64,000 bases of DNA from Ktedonobacter robiniae (GCF_016587375.1 NZ_BNJG01000005.1:1-64000); one strand, 5' to 3'; shown: positions 42,677 to 51,474, counted from the first letter of the stretch. Notes: generated by a model from the letters alone, not told the origin. Translations and numbers: made by a program.

Positions 42677-42865
42677 TTAAAGGCAGATAAAGCCTGGGGG
42701 AGGCGCAGTGAGAAAGTAAAGGACTGCTAGAAAGCCAAAGGATACCAGCACTATGAGCACACGCAGGCGAACTCCTTGACGGAAGTGATGTCTCGCTGTA
42801 AAGAAATCCACAATCGCTAGGGAAATGATGAGAAAAAACACGAAGAGGATGCAACCAATATACAC
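42677..42865 (-). CDS. Small two-TM membrane protein
   Basis: 62 codons from GTG 42865. Two hydrophobic helices: YIGCILFVFFLIISLAIVDF and RVLIVLVSFGFLAVLYFLTA, linked by a basic loop (RHHFRQGVRLR), giving a plausible hairpin topology. No ribosome site is evident and no family is recognised. Confidence 0.45.
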   Translation of the reverse strand: MYIGCILFVFFLIISLAIVDFFTARHHFRQGVRLRVLIVLVSFGFLAVLYFLTAPPPGFICL

Positions 42866-43061
42866 AACTGATGCTATGTTCAGAGGTGTTCAATGAATAA
42901 AAGAAAGGCCCTGTAGGCTCACCAGCTAGAGGGCCTGTGTGTCATCATTTTCGGTATCGGGGAGGTGAATGGATACCTATAGGGCCAGCCACTTCTCTCC
43001 CTGACACCTTTTGATGAGCATATAATACATTCAAGAGCAGAGACACCTTGAGATGCATAGG

Positions 43062-43802
43062 TTAAAATCGAAGAGAAAACAGCCATTCATCATCGCATTT
43101 CCGAAAGAGTAAACACTGTCTAAGATTTCCACCAGAAGGGTTTCTGCGCTCAATATCTAAGAGGTAGAGTCTTCCAAGACGAAACATGCCTTTGTCACGC
43201 CTCCCATGACGATCATACCGATCTCGCCTCCCATGATGAAGACACGAGGCCGCGAGATGCGCCAACCACCAGACCAGCAAAAAGAGCACGAATAGCATGC
43301 GATCTAGCCGATCCAGACGACGGACATGGCTCTCTTCCCAATCCCATCCGCGGCTTTTGAGATCTTGAAACGTTGACTCGACTCTCCAGCGCCATCGATA
43401 GTGCGTAATCCGCTTGCGACATGCGGGCAGATCAGAAATGATCAGGAGTGCTTCTTCTTCTCCTTGGGCCCAACACGCGCTCAGATTCGTCTCAATGTGA
43501 TCCTCTTGCCATAAACGAGCAGGCCCATAAAACCGCTTTCCGGGCCGATCCACGAGATCTGCCACCGGGCAGGTGGGTAAGAGTCGCCCTTGCGCTGACC
43601 AATGCTCACAGGTATGATCGGCACAGATCCGAAAGAGATAATGCCAGCCATATTTCTGACACAAGCTCACCATTGGAAAGCAGCCAAAGGCACTATCTCC
43701 GATGATGGTACAGTCGGCGTGGCCAATGTGAGGAGCCAGTCGTTTGAAGAGTTCCTCAACACCATCCCAGAGTCTTTGCTCCCATTGCTGTTGGCCTGGC
43801 AT
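43062..43802 (-). pseudogene. IS4-like transposase, C-terminal part after an in-frame TGA
   Basis: Contains CTIIGDSAFGCFPMVSLCQK (catalytic Asp), ACRKRITHYRWRWRVESTFQ (the YxxR...E signature of IS4 transposases) and DLKSRGWDWEESHVRRLDRL. It is in the same frame as the N-terminal part at 43809-44195; only the TGA at 43809-43811 separates them, where TGG would restore LVWKVMPGQQQ. An internal ATG at 43802 gives this open frame but without the first catalytic Asp. Confidence 0.8.
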
Positions 43803-43808
43803 GACTTT

Positions 43809-44195
43809 TCAGACAAGCGGCAAAACACGTGATTGCTGCAACAGGCCGATATAAATGACCTGCGCATGCTCTTCATACGAGGTCAGATCAATCACCAAAT
43901 GGATCGGCTTCTCCCGAAAAAAGGGCATCACTTCCTCTAAAAGGTCATTCCACGTTTCTTCTGTTTTGATACGGTCATTACTCAAAAACCGCTCCAATCT
44001 TCGCTCAATGCTGCTTGCTTTGGCATGACTTTCCGCCAATAATGCTTCTGCCACGCGCTGGATCACGATGCTTTCTGCCCTGATGGCTCCTAACACAAAA
44101 AGCGCTAAGGTCTTACTTTGATGTCCATGCAACCTTATAAAAAATGCCTTGACTTGCTCATACCAGGCTCGACATAATGGAGTAAATGCCCTCAT
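43809..44195 (-). pseudogene. IS4-like transposase, N-terminal part
   Basis: From ATG 44195 (MRAFTPLCRAWYEQVKAFFI) with AAGGAGAACGATCTCA upstream. It includes the helical DNA-binding region (SIERRLERFLSNDRIKTEET) and the first catalytic Asp in PIHLVIDLTSYEEHAQVIYI. It ends at TGA 43809-43811. The restored transposase would have about 377 residues. Confidence 0.8.
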
Positions 44196-44730
44196 TGAGA
44201 TCGTTCTCCTTCGCATCATTTTTGTTCTGCTTGTGAGAACGATCTCGTGAGACATTCGTCATCCTTCTTTCTCTACGATCGCTGCGATCTGATCTGATGA
44301 TGCCTCTATTGTTGCCTCTTTCCCCTCTTGGTTATCTTGTTACCTCTCTTCCCCTTTCAAAAAAAGTGTCAGGGAGAGAAGGAGAGATCAGGGGTTGCTC
44401 CCTAGTGTACCGCGTCGTGAAAGGAGAAAAAGATGCAAAATGAAGACCGCTTCAGTGTAAGAGGCGCCAGTCGAGCGCGTCGAGCTTTCTATTGATCGAG
44501 GAGCCACCTGGATACCTGCGACGATCCGGGAAAAGACGGATCGCTGGATCTGGTGTTTCTGGGCAGCCCGCCTTTCTCTGCCTTCTGGAAAGTACCAGCT
44601 TCTTGTCCGCGCCTGAGATGCCGCAGACCGAACCAGTCACAGGACGCACGCCCCCTCTGGAACTTCAAGGGCTACGCCAATAACGCCTGGCATCAGGCGC
44701 AATTGTGTCTCTCGTCTGAGGCATATCTTA

Positions 44731-44784
44731 GGGTCATTCCATGGTTTCGTGCAAGAATCCTTGCACGAAACCATGGAATGACCC
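44731..44784. repeat. Perfect 25-bp-arm palindrome with 4-nt loop
   Basis: Arms 44731-44755 and 44760-44784 (outer GGGTCATTCCATGGTTTCGT), loop AATC. The perfection over 25 bp exceeds ordinary terminators, and there is no T-run. It could be a fused pair of element ends, a cruciform recombination site or a repeat of REP type. Confidence 0.7.
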
Positions 44785-44817
44785 TCCATTAGGAGCTATT
44801 GTGGTAAATGGCCTGAG

Positions 44818-44852
44818 CAGCACAACCATTGACTGCCTGCAAAACCGCTCTC
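44818..44852. repeat. Motif shared with 14544-14576
   Basis: CAGCACAACCATTGACT, followed by a CCGCTCT block, recurs with few changes after the composite repeat at 14471-14552. Probably a shared end of a lost element. Confidence 0.4.
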
Positions 44853-45055
44853 CATCTAGGATATAGTTGAACCTTGAAAATAAAAAAGGACCTTCAAGAA
44901 AAATGCTGAGAAAAATGTTAGAACCCCGCTCTTGTCAGGCCGTGGTTAGAAGGCTCTGTTCCATAGGTCAGGTACACTTTTAGGGTAAAGTAGTGTAGAC
45001 CAGAGGATATGAATAGGTTTTCTCGTGCAAACAGAAGAAATGGAGGAACTGAACA

Positions 45056-45961
45056 ATGGCGGGAACGAAGCATTCCAGGCAGAACATCGGCTTTATCGGC
45101 ATAGGGCATATGGGCAGTCATATGGTGCCCAGGCTGCTACATGCGGGCTATCACCTGACGGTCTATGATCGTACAGCGGAGCGGGCACAAGCCATGGGCC
45201 AACTCGGGGCGCTGGTGGCCCAGACACCCAGAGAGCTGGCTGCCAGTTGCGACGTCATCATCTCCTGTGTCACGAATGACTGCGCTCTGGAAGCCGTCAT
45301 GCTGGCGCCAGATGGAGCGCTGGCGGGAGCGCATGCCTTGTCAGCGATCATCGATATGAGCACCGTTGCCCCGCAGACTTCGCGCCATCTTTTCCAGGCC
45401 GCGAAAGTTGTGGGTGTGCCGATGATCGACGCGGCTGTCTCTGGTAGCGTGCCTCAAGTCGAGCAAGGAAGCCTGGTCATCTTTGTGGGTGGCGAGCGGC
45501 AGACGTATGAGCGCTGCAAACCCATCCTTGATGTGCTGGGAAAGCAGAGCATCTATCTGGGCTCAAGCGGAAAAGGGACAACCATGAAGCTGGTGGTCAA
45601 TCTGCTGCTGGGCCTGGGCAGGCAGGCGCTGGCGGAAGCGCTCGTGCTCGGAGAAAAGGCCGGACTTGAAAGAGAACAACTCATCGATGTTCTCAAGCAG
45701 ACAGCGGTGGTCTCTCCTCGTCAACAAGCCGACCTGGAGCACGCACGGCAGCGGGAGTATGGAGCCGATTTTGCCCTGGCCTTGATGTCCAAGGACCTTC
45801 AGCTCATGCTCAATGAGGCCTTTGAGGTATCCGCGCCGCTGCCAATGACGGCAGTCGCACAGCAAATAGCCGCGGCTGCGATGCCAGGCTATGGTGAAGA
45901 AGATGCTTCAGCCATCATCCAGTTTATGGAAGCCTTCGCTGATATCTCTTACGCACCCTGA
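45056..45961 (+). CDS. NAD(P)-dependent oxidoreductase, 3-hydroxyisobutyrate dehydrogenase family
   Basis: 301 residues. The N-terminal Rossmann fold starts NIGFIGIGHMGSHMVPRLLH (GxGxMG). Substrate-binding motif AVSGSVPQVEQGSLVIFVGG matches the family's S-G-G block with GSVPQ in place of GGxxGA. The catalytic lysine is in SSGKGTTMKLVVNLLLGLG (about residue 177). The C-terminal helical domain ends MSKDLQLMLNEAFEVSAPLP (conserved KDL). Family enzymes oxidise 3-hydroxyacids or reduce succinic or glyoxylic semialdehydes. The changed GSVPQ makes the exact substrate uncertain. It stands alone. Confidence 0.92.
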   Translation: MAGTKHSRQNIGFIGIGHMGSHMVPRLLHAGYHLTVYDRTAERAQAMGQLGALVAQTPRELAASCDVIISCVTNDCALEAVMLAPDGALAGAHALSAIIDMSTVAPQTSRHLFQAAKVVGVPMIDAAVSGSVPQVEQGSLVIFVGGERQTYERCKPILDVLGKQSIYLGSSGKGTTMKLVVNLLLGLGRQALAEALVLGEKAGLEREQLIDVLKQTAVVSPRQQADLEHARQREYGADFALALMSKDLQLMLNEAFEVSAPLPMTAVAQQIAAAAMPGYGEEDASAIIQFMEAFADISYAP

Positions 45962-46172
45962 GAATACGCCCCCATACCCATCGAGCAGGCAGTAATCGTT
46001 TCATATCAGACGGCGTGTGAAATCAGCAAAGGAGAAGAAGTTGAGATATGAGTTCACCCAAAACGCCGCAGGATGCCCCTGCCCTTTCAGGCATGGGGAG
46101 GAATGCGGCGTTCCTTTGTCGGTGGCTTGGGTGGAATACGCCGTAGACATTCTCTCATCTGCTCATGTATTG

Positions 46173-46202
46173 TTGACAGGCAGATGAAAACTATGGTATA
46201 AT
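46173..46202 (+). promoter_or_regulatory. Consensus-like promoter of tnpB
   Basis: TTGACA at 46173-46178 and TATAAT at 46197-46202 with an 18-bp spacer. Both hexamers are perfect. The tnpB ATG at 46210 lies 7 bp past the -10 box, so the transcript would start at or very near the start codon. Confidence 0.7.
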
Positions 46203-46209
46203 TTAGCGT

Positions 46210-46917
46210 ATGAAAACGGTATTAACAGCGAAACTCAAATTGAATACAACGCCCGAGCAATTCAAGGCATTACGTACAACGCAACTGGCGTATCGTGATG
46301 CTCTCAACTATGTGAGCCAGTACGCCTTTGCGCATGGCAAGATGAGCAATGCTGTTCGTTTGCAAGATGCCACCTACGAAGAGATCCGCCTCCGTTTTCA
46401 TCTGCCTTCGCAAATGGCCTGTTCTGTTCCTCGCCAAGTTGCAGCCTCGTATAAAACCCTCTGGACAAAGGTGAAGCACAATGCTGTTCATCGTAAGGAA
46501 GGTAAGACCAAGAAACGCTACAAAGGGCTTGATAAGGCTCCCAAGTTCATCTCCCCCACGTTGACCTATCAGTACAAGAAAGACTACACCTTCAAGAAAG
46601 AGCAGCAGGTGAGCATCCTGACCCTTGAGGGGCGTGTTATCGTGCCCTATACTGGCTACAATAAGCATGTGGCATTAATCCAGCGTGGAGCGGAGATTGG
46701 TGCATCGAAACTCTGGTATGACAAGCCCAAGAAACAATTTTACCTCCTTGTCTCTCTTGAAATTGAGACGGCTGATCCTACACCTGAAACGCACAAGCAA
46801 GTCGTTGGCGTGGATGTGGGGATGCGATACCTTGCCGTCACGGCGACGATGCAAGGCGATTGCACCTTCCATTCAGGCAAACAGATTGTCCCAAGGCAAA
46901 CCACTACGCACGACTGA
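46210..46917 (+). pseudogene. tnpB: TnpB, N-terminal part
   Basis: 235 codons: MKTVLTAKLKLNTTPEQFKA (wedge domain start), NYVSQYAFAHGKMSNAVRLQ and then RuvC-I HKQVVGVDVGMRYLAVTATM with catalytic Asp. At about 46890 the frame leaves the protein: PRQTTTHD and TGA. The TnpB sequence continues in the next frame as KANHYARLRKRLQKKG. One extra G in CCAAGGCAAAC explains it. Family role: RNA-guided, TAM-dependent DNA endonuclease that maintains the transposon. Confidence 0.85.
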
Positions 46918-47516
46918 GAAAACGTCTGCAAAAGAAAGGCACTCGTTCAGCGACAAGAAGGCTCGTTGCCATCAGTGGACGAGAGAGACGGTTGAAGCAG
47001 AATACCAATCATGTCGTGAGTAAACGGATTGTCCTACAGCACCCTCAAAGCTTGATTGGACTGGAGCATCTGACAGACATTCGAGAACGGACCAAACGAC
47101 GCAAAGGCAAAAATGCAAAACAGCGAAAAGCCAATCGTGCCTTCTCCAAATGGTCCTTCGCTGAGTTGCATAGCATGATTGCCTATAAAGCGCTCTTACA
47201 TCGAAGTATGGCAATCAAGGTCGATGCCAACTACACCTCGCAAGCGTGCCCCAAATGTGGGCACACCTGCAAAGAGAATAGACCCAACAAAGGATTGCTC
47301 TTCGTCTGTCAGAATTGTCAGTACACGCTCCATGCCGATCTGGTTGGTGCAAGAAACATTGCGATGCGAACGCTTCTTCTCCGGCAAGACTGGATAGGAA
47401 CGGGCCTCTTGTCAGTACGCCCTGATGTGTCGGACGTTGAAGCCAAAGCAGCACGCCTGAAACGGTATGCTGGATTGAGGTGGAGTTCAGACACAACTCC
47501 AAGCCCTCGGCTTTAG
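46860..47516 (+). pseudogene. tnpB: TnpB, C-terminal part after one-base frameshift
   Basis: Readable from about 46890: HYARLRKRLQKKGTRSATRR, RuvC-II in LIGLEHLTDIRERTKRRKGK (Glu), zinc ribbon ACPKCGHTCKENRPNKGLLF with VCQNCQYTLHADLVGARNIA (RuvC-III Asp). All three catalytic acids of the nuclease are therefore encoded, split over two frames. The end overlaps the region where the guide (omega/re) RNA of such elements is normally produced, about 47300-47530. Confidence 0.85.
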
Positions 47517-47524
47517 CCGTAGGG
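47504..47524 (+). repeat. Right-end hairpin of the IS605-group element
   Basis: CCCTCGGCTTTAGCCGTAGG: short imperfect stem (CCCT-CGGC with GCCG-AGGG) with TTTA loop. This shape is typical for the 3' end of IS605-family elements and of their guide RNA. Confidence 0.6.
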
Positions 47525-47563
47525 TACTGACAGTATACCGAACAACCATCCTGGGAAAAGGCA

Positions 47564-47983
47564 GTGCGTGTAATCAAGCCCGACCAGTTTGATAGCGATA
47601 CACCACAGACAGCCGGAATGCGGCGCATCTCAGCGGTTTCCAAGCAGTTAGCTGATACCAAGGGAATATGGGCAGGCGTCACAAATGTACAGGCCCACGT
47701 CGGAACTGGCAAACACCATCATGGTGAGCAGGAGACCGTCATTTATGTCGCCACTGGGGGCATTCAGATGGTCTGGGGCGATAATCTGGAGTTCCAGGCC
47801 GATGCCGAAGCGGGCGATTTCATTTACGTGCCGCCCTTTGTGCCGCACAAAGAGATGAATGTTGGAGACATCCCCTCGCAGTGGGTTATTGCACGTACCG
47901 GCCAGGAGCCGATTGTCGTCAACCTAGAACCGGCGGATAGCGCGCAGCAGGCTATCAATGATAACCTACATGGCATAAAATAA
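47564..47983 (+). CDS. Cupin-domain protein
   Basis: 139 residues from GTG 47564 (GGGAAAAGGCA upstream). Cupin motif 1 is VGTGKHHHGEQETVIYVATG, with three histidines and a glutamate for metal binding. Motif 2 is EAGDFIYVPPFVPHKEMNVG with the last metal His. A small one-domain beta-barrel, so perhaps a dioxygenase, isomerase or sugar-binding protein; the sequence does not decide. The IS605-type right end lies about 40 bp upstream, so the native promoter has probably been displaced. A broken partial copy follows. Confidence 0.88.
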   Translation: MRVIKPDQFDSDTPQTAGMRRISAVSKQLADTKGIWAGVTNVQAHVGTGKHHHGEQETVIYVATGGIQMVWGDNLEFQADAEAGDFIYVPPFVPHKEMNVGDIPSQWVIARTGQEPIVVNLEPADSAQQAINDNLHGIK

Positions 47984-48011
47984 AGGAGGACGAAAAGTGC
48001 CCGTGCTCTTC

Positions 48012-48156
48012 CCACCGGGCGATTTCATCTATGTGCCACCCCTTTGTGCCGCACAAAGAAGTGAACGCTAGAGGCATTCCTTCACAACGGGTTATTGTGC
48101 GCACTGGCCAGGAACCAATGGTCGCTCATCTGGAAACAACCGATGCCAATCTGTAA
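48012..48156 (+). pseudogene. Truncated second cupin copy
   Basis: Reads PPGDFIYVPP, then after a one-base shift in CCACCCCTTTG (about 48037-48043) FVPHKEVNARGIPSQRVIVR and TGQEPMVAHLETTDANL, TAA at 48154-48156. It matches the second half of the preceding cupin (VPPFVPHKEMNVGDIPSQWV). Motif 1 is absent. This is a decayed tandem duplicate. Confidence 0.8.
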
Positions 48157-48177
48157 AGAAGATCATGAAATGAGGGA

Positions 48178-48216
48178 TTTCCGCACCATGAATTGCTGAG
48201 GAAAATGGTGCGGAAA
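48178..48216 (+). terminator. Hairpin after the cupin remnant
   Basis: TTTCCGCACCAT (48178-48189) pairs perfectly with 48205-48216, 15-nt loop, 21 bp past the pseudogene stop. It is followed by AATGTTGTG rather than a T-run. Confidence 0.4.
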
Positions 48217-48257
48217 AATGTTGTGATCCCTACTTACGAGCTGAGGACCATCGCGTC

Positions 48258-48278
48258 GATCATTCAGCGCAATTACCA
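48258..48278 (+). repeat. Second copy of the 21-bp repeat at 35271-35291
   Basis: Identical over 21 bp (GATCATTCAGCGCAATTACC plus A). Located between the cupin remnant and the LLM-oxidoreductase remnant. Confidence 0.5.
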
Positions 48279-48351
48279 GCGGGCTTCATAGACCTTCACC
48301 AAATGCTCCAGCGAAATGGCCCATTTTTGTACGAATCCTTGTACTATCCCT

Positions 48352-48441
48352 ACTATGGATATCATCTCTAATGGACGCCTGGACTTTGGTATTGGCGTGG
48401 GCTGGAACGAGCGCGAGCATAGTTCCTATGGCATTCCTCCA
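48352..48441 (+). pseudogene. LLM flavin-dependent oxidoreductase fragment
   Basis: About 30 codons: TMDIISNGRLDFGIGVGWNE, then REHSSYGIPP. This is the conserved SxGRxxxGxGxGW block of luciferase-like F420/FMN enzymes, clearly distinct from the intact LLM gene at 60347. It ends exactly where the duplicated aldo/keto reductase segment begins, so the duplication junction cut the gene. Confidence 0.7.
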
Positions 48442-49365
48442 AGGCGTTTCTTTACGCTGCAATTCAGCGCTTGGCTTTGATGTGTTTTCAACATTTTGCA
48501 ACACAACTGGAAAAAGAACGCAATCTCCGGCGCTCTTTTCTTATCGCTCTTGATAAGCGGGGACAGCTAAAGGATTGCGCTCAGCGAAAGGCCGTTGATG
48601 CCAGTAAGGATAGATTGTAGGGATCTCGCTGGCCTTGTCGAGCTTCTCAACCTGCTCAGCAGTGAGATTCCAGCCGACCGCGCCAAGATTGTGTGTGAGC
48701 TGCTCCTCGTTGCGAGCACCAACGATGACGCTTGCTACAGTGGGACGCTGCAACAACCAGTTCAGGGCGATCTGAGCTACTGATTTGCCCGTCTCTTCGG
48801 CTATGGCGTCGAGTGCGTCCACGATCTCGTACACCTTCTCATTAGAGAGACGCGACCCCTCTGAGCCAATCTGCTGCACTCGACTGCTCTCAGGGGCTGG
48901 CTGGTTGCGGCGGATCTTTCCCGAGAGCACCCCTGCGGCCAGAGGACTCCAGACAATGGTCCCAACCTTCTGGTCAAGGGCGAGCGGCATAAGTTCCCAT
49001 TCGTACTCACGTCCGACCAGGGAGTAAAAAGCCTGGTGAGCGACATAACGCGTCCAGCCGTAGGTCTGCGCAGTGGCAAGAGACTTCATCAGGTGCCAGC
49101 CGGAGAAATTGGAACAGGCGACGTAGCGTACCTTGCCGCTCTGGACCAGGGTATCGAGGGTCCGCAGCGTCTCCTCAACAGGGGTGAGCGCATCGAAGCC
49201 ATGCAGCGTGTAGATATCGATATGATCGGTATTCAGTCTGCGCAGACTCTCCTCACAGGCCCGGATCAGATGATAGCGTGAGGAACCAAGCTCGTTTGGC
49301 CCATTGCCCATGCGGAATGTTGCCTTCGTTGAGAGAAGGAGCTGATCTCGTCGTCCTGCAATCGC
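48441..49365. repeat. Duplicated segment (copy 1), about 925 bp
   Basis: Nearly identical to 52411-53337, including about 100 bp of non-coding sequence beyond the reductase stop. Differences are scattered substitutions plus two single-base indels in the non-coding part. Both ends are abrupt. Confidence 0.85.
48541..49365 (-). pseudogene. Aldo/keto reductase, 5'-truncated duplicate
   Basis: Same protein as 52513-53556 from about residue 75 on (LLLSTKATFRMGNGPNELGS through WHQRPFAERNPLAVPAYQER), with a handful of substitutions. The first 70-odd residues, which carry the catalytic Asp and Tyr (DTADVYSGG), are missing because the duplication ends at 49365. An internal ATG at 49311 leaves 256 codons open. 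The product would be a barrel without its first strands and is unlikely to work. Confidence 0.85.
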
Positions 49366-49394
49366 AGGCCGCTAACAGCTAGAGGCGAGTATTA

Positions 49395-50369
49395 TTAGGC
49401 GTTTACATCCTTAGGATGTGCAGTAACAAAACTGGTGATCAGCTGAAGCTCATTCTCGCTCAAATGGAAGCCGGCGGCTGCAGCCAGTTCTGCAATCTGC
49501 TGAGGGCGGCGTGCACCAACAATGGCGGCGGTAACGGTGGGATTGCTTAGCGTCCAGGCTATAGCAACGGTACCGGCTGTGACATTGTGCTCTTTACCAA
49601 TGAGGTCCAGTAACGCAGCTATCTGGAGATTATGCTCAAGATTTGTGCCCGTGAAGTCAGGATGTGTTTTGCGCCAGTCATCCTCTGCCAGCTGATTCAT
49701 GCGCTTCTTGCTCATTGCCCCCGTCAGCAAACCAGAAGCCATTGGTGAATAGACGATGACTCCAATATCATGTTGTCCACAATAAGGTAAAATTTCTTTC
49801 TCCACATCAGGGTGGACTAGAGAGTAACGTGGCTGAAGCGTTTCGACAGGTGCGATTTTCTCAGCGCGTTGCATCTGCTCGACGGAGAAGTTGGAAACAC
49901 CAATATGGCGTACTTTGCCTTCTTTTTTTAGTTCGGCGAGTGTGCTCCAGCCCTCTTCAATGTCGGGATCAGGAATAGGCCAGTGAATCTGGTAAAGGTC
50001 GATCACATCAATGTCGAGTCGTCGCAAGCTGTCCTCAACCTCACGTTTGATCGACGCTGCTTTGAGGCTATTGGTCACTCCTCTCTCTTCATTGTTTTCT
50101 CCCCAAACCAGAGAGCACTTGGTGAAGATATAGGGACGTGAACGTCCCTTAATCGCTCTCCCTACAACCTCTTCGGAATGGCCTAGACCATAAGCGGCAG
50201 CGGTGTCAATCCAGTTGATGCCCAGATCCAGTGCACGCTTGATGGTATCCTCTGATTCATGGTCATCTTGTGGGCCCCAGCCAGCTTTCCATGGGCCACC
50301 AATTGCCCAAGCTCCCAGGCCAATAGGCGTAATCTGTATATCAGTTTTTCCGAAGCGTTTTTTTTGCAT
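49395..50369 (-). CDS. Aldo/keto reductase
   Basis: 324 residues from ATG 50369 (GAAGGTACACTC upstream). A TIM-barrel aldo/keto reductase with RFGKTDIQITPIGLGAWAIG at the start. The catalytic tetrad is visible: Asp and Tyr in NWIDTAAAYGLGHSEEVVGR, Lys in YIFTKCSLVW, His in DLYQIHWPIPDPD. The late NADPH-binding segment is NPTVTAAIVGARRPQQIAEL. It belongs to the AKR11/12-like bacterial group and is different from the two duplicated reductases around it (roughly one-third similar by eye). Probable role: reduction of aldehydes or sugars. It opposes the HxlR gene across a 580-bp gap. Confidence 0.93.
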   Translation of the reverse strand: MQKKRFGKTDIQITPIGLGAWAIGGPWKAGWGPQDDHESEDTIKRALDLGINWIDTAAAYGLGHSEEVVGRAIKGRSRPYIFTKCSLVWGENNEERGVTNSLKAASIKREVEDSLRRLDIDVIDLYQIHWPIPDPDIEEGWSTLAELKKEGKVRHIGVSNFSVEQMQRAEKIAPVETLQPRYSLVHPDVEKEILPYCGQHDIGVIVYSPMASGLLTGAMSKKRMNQLAEDDWRKTHPDFTGTNLEHNLQIAALLDLIGKEHNVTAGTVAIAWTLSNPTVTAAIVGARRPQQIAELAAAAGFHLSENELQLITSFVTAHPKDVNA

Positions 50370-50949
50370 GAGTGTACCTTCTTCACACTATTTCTTGTCG
50401 TGACACGATGATACATGAGAGGTTCATCGGCTATGATGGACCTGAGGTGCTCTTGTCTTCCTGTAAGCAGTGAGGAAATGATAAACGACTATTGAGTAAT
50501 TGAACAGTACGCACTTTCGTTGCACATACTTACCTCAAGGTTACCAGTGAATTGACACACTTCATCTGAAACGCTGCCGCCTGTGGCAGGGGAGAGACGA
50601 TGCTCCCCCATTTCTCCCCCTGCCACAGACGGCACCATAGGTGCGATCGTAAGGAAATTTTCTCTCTTGTATGTGCAGAAGTGAGGGATGTCACCATCAA
50701 GCGGGGACGAAAGGGCAAGGCTCCTTGACCCGGTTCTAGTGCTGCATCCCACTCGCTTCCCCACTTGCCACTGTAGGCGGCAATCTGACAGCTGAAGTAG
50801 TCGTCCACGAGCAGATGTTGGAGAGAGGTGCGCATTCCCATCAATGGAAATAAGATATCTTGCTCGTTCATGCCATACCCTGTAAAATAGAGCGAGTTAC
50901 TTCTGGAAATGTAGTATCTCATGGTTACTAGATAGGGAGAGGAAAGCAG
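50370..50949. other. Divergent intergenic region
   Basis: About 580 bp between an aldo/keto reductase and the divergent HxlR gene. It contains the stem-loop at 50577-50632. AGGGAGAGGAAAGCAG precedes the HxlR start. No gene recognised. Confidence 0.4.
50577..50632. repeat. Stem-loop in the aldo/keto reductase-HxlR gap
   Basis: CTGTGGCAGGGG at 50581-50592 pairs with 50617-50628; flanking GCCG and CGGC add pairing with a single-base offset. The loop is 24 nt and purine/pyrimidine-biased. Confidence 0.45.
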
Positions 50950-51303
50950 ATGGTCTTAAAAGAAAAGAGCACGTGGGTCATTCAGGAAAACGAATGTGAA
51001 GTCTGTTCGATTGAAAAGGCACTGGACGCTATTGGTGGTAAATGGTCTTTTCTGGTAATACGAGAACTGTTCCATGAAGCAAAAAGATATGGCGAACTCA
51101 AACGTTCGATTCAACGAATTAGTCCGAAGTCGTTAGCGGCAACGCTTCGCCATCTTGAAGACAATGGTATTATTCAGCGCACCGTTTACCCTACAACCCC
51201 TCCAATGGTTGAATATGCCTTGACTGAAAAAGGAAATGAACTCCGCCCAGCTATTTATGCGATGAAAGCCTGGGGTCAACATTGGGAAAGCAAAAGTAAC
51301 TGA
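50950..51303 (+). CDS. HxlR-family transcriptional regulator
   Basis: 117 residues. A DUF24/HxlR winged helix: ECEVCSIEKALDAIGGKWSF, then LVIRELFHEAKRYGELKRSI, ISPKSLAATLRHLEDNGIIQ and RTVYPTTPPMVEYALTEKGN. The family's conserved Cys near the start (CEVCS) is present, and in YodB/HypR relatives it senses quinones, diamide or aldehydes. The surroundings (two aldo/keto reductases and an SDR) fit a regulator of an electrophile or quinone detoxification set; that link is inference. Confidence 0.92.
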   Translation: MVLKEKSTWVIQENECEVCSIEKALDAIGGKWSFLVIRELFHEAKRYGELKRSIQRISPKSLAATLRHLEDNGIIQRTVYPTTPPMVEYALTEKGNELRPAIYAMKAWGQHWESKSN

Positions 51304-51310
51304 GAAAAAA

Positions 51311-51474
51311 GGGTACTGTCAACTTAATTGAAATTGTAGAGCCTATAGAAGAGAAACAGACTTCAAAGTGAGGATTGCACCCTTTTTCTTGCCTTGATTG
51401 CTAGAGAAGTCTGGCTGATGTGGCATTGAAGTGGTGAAAGCTCATCAACAAAATTTTTTAAGTTGACAATACCC
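51311..51474. mobile_element. MITE-like element, 164 bp
   Basis: 17-bp terminal inverted repeats with one mismatch: GGGTACTGTCAACTTAA (51311-51327) and its complement at 51458-51474. AAAA is found directly outside both ends and may be a target duplication. No coding capacity. It lies 7 bp after the HxlR stop. Confidence 0.6.

Larger units (their letters stand above)
42992..44381 (-). mobile_element. IS4-like insertion sequence, about 1.39 kb, with 16-bp terminal inverted repeats
   Basis: CTTCTCTCCCTGACAC at 42992-43007 is perfectly inverted at 44366-44381 (GTGTCAGGGAGAGAAG). The arms enclose one transposase gene read from right to left. No target duplication was recognised outside the arms. 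Confidence 0.75.
44382..45055. other. Repeat-rich stretch without a recognised gene
   Basis: Holds the 54-bp palindrome at 44731-44784 and the motif at 44818 shared with 14544. Short frames such as 44492-44683 have no family match. AGAAATGGAGGAACTGAACA precedes the next gene. Confidence 0.45.
46050..47535 (+). mobile_element. IS200/IS605-group element with TnpB only (IS1341 type)
   Basis: The element holds a tnpB gene without tnpA. Left side: a GC-rich stem-loop with AACGCCGCA near 46060 and its complement TGCGGCGTT near 46104. Right side: the subterminal hairpin CCCTCGGCTTTAGCCGTAGG at 47504-47523, typical of IS605-family ends. Outer limits are estimated. It sits just upstream of the cupin gene start (47564). 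Confidence 0.6.
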
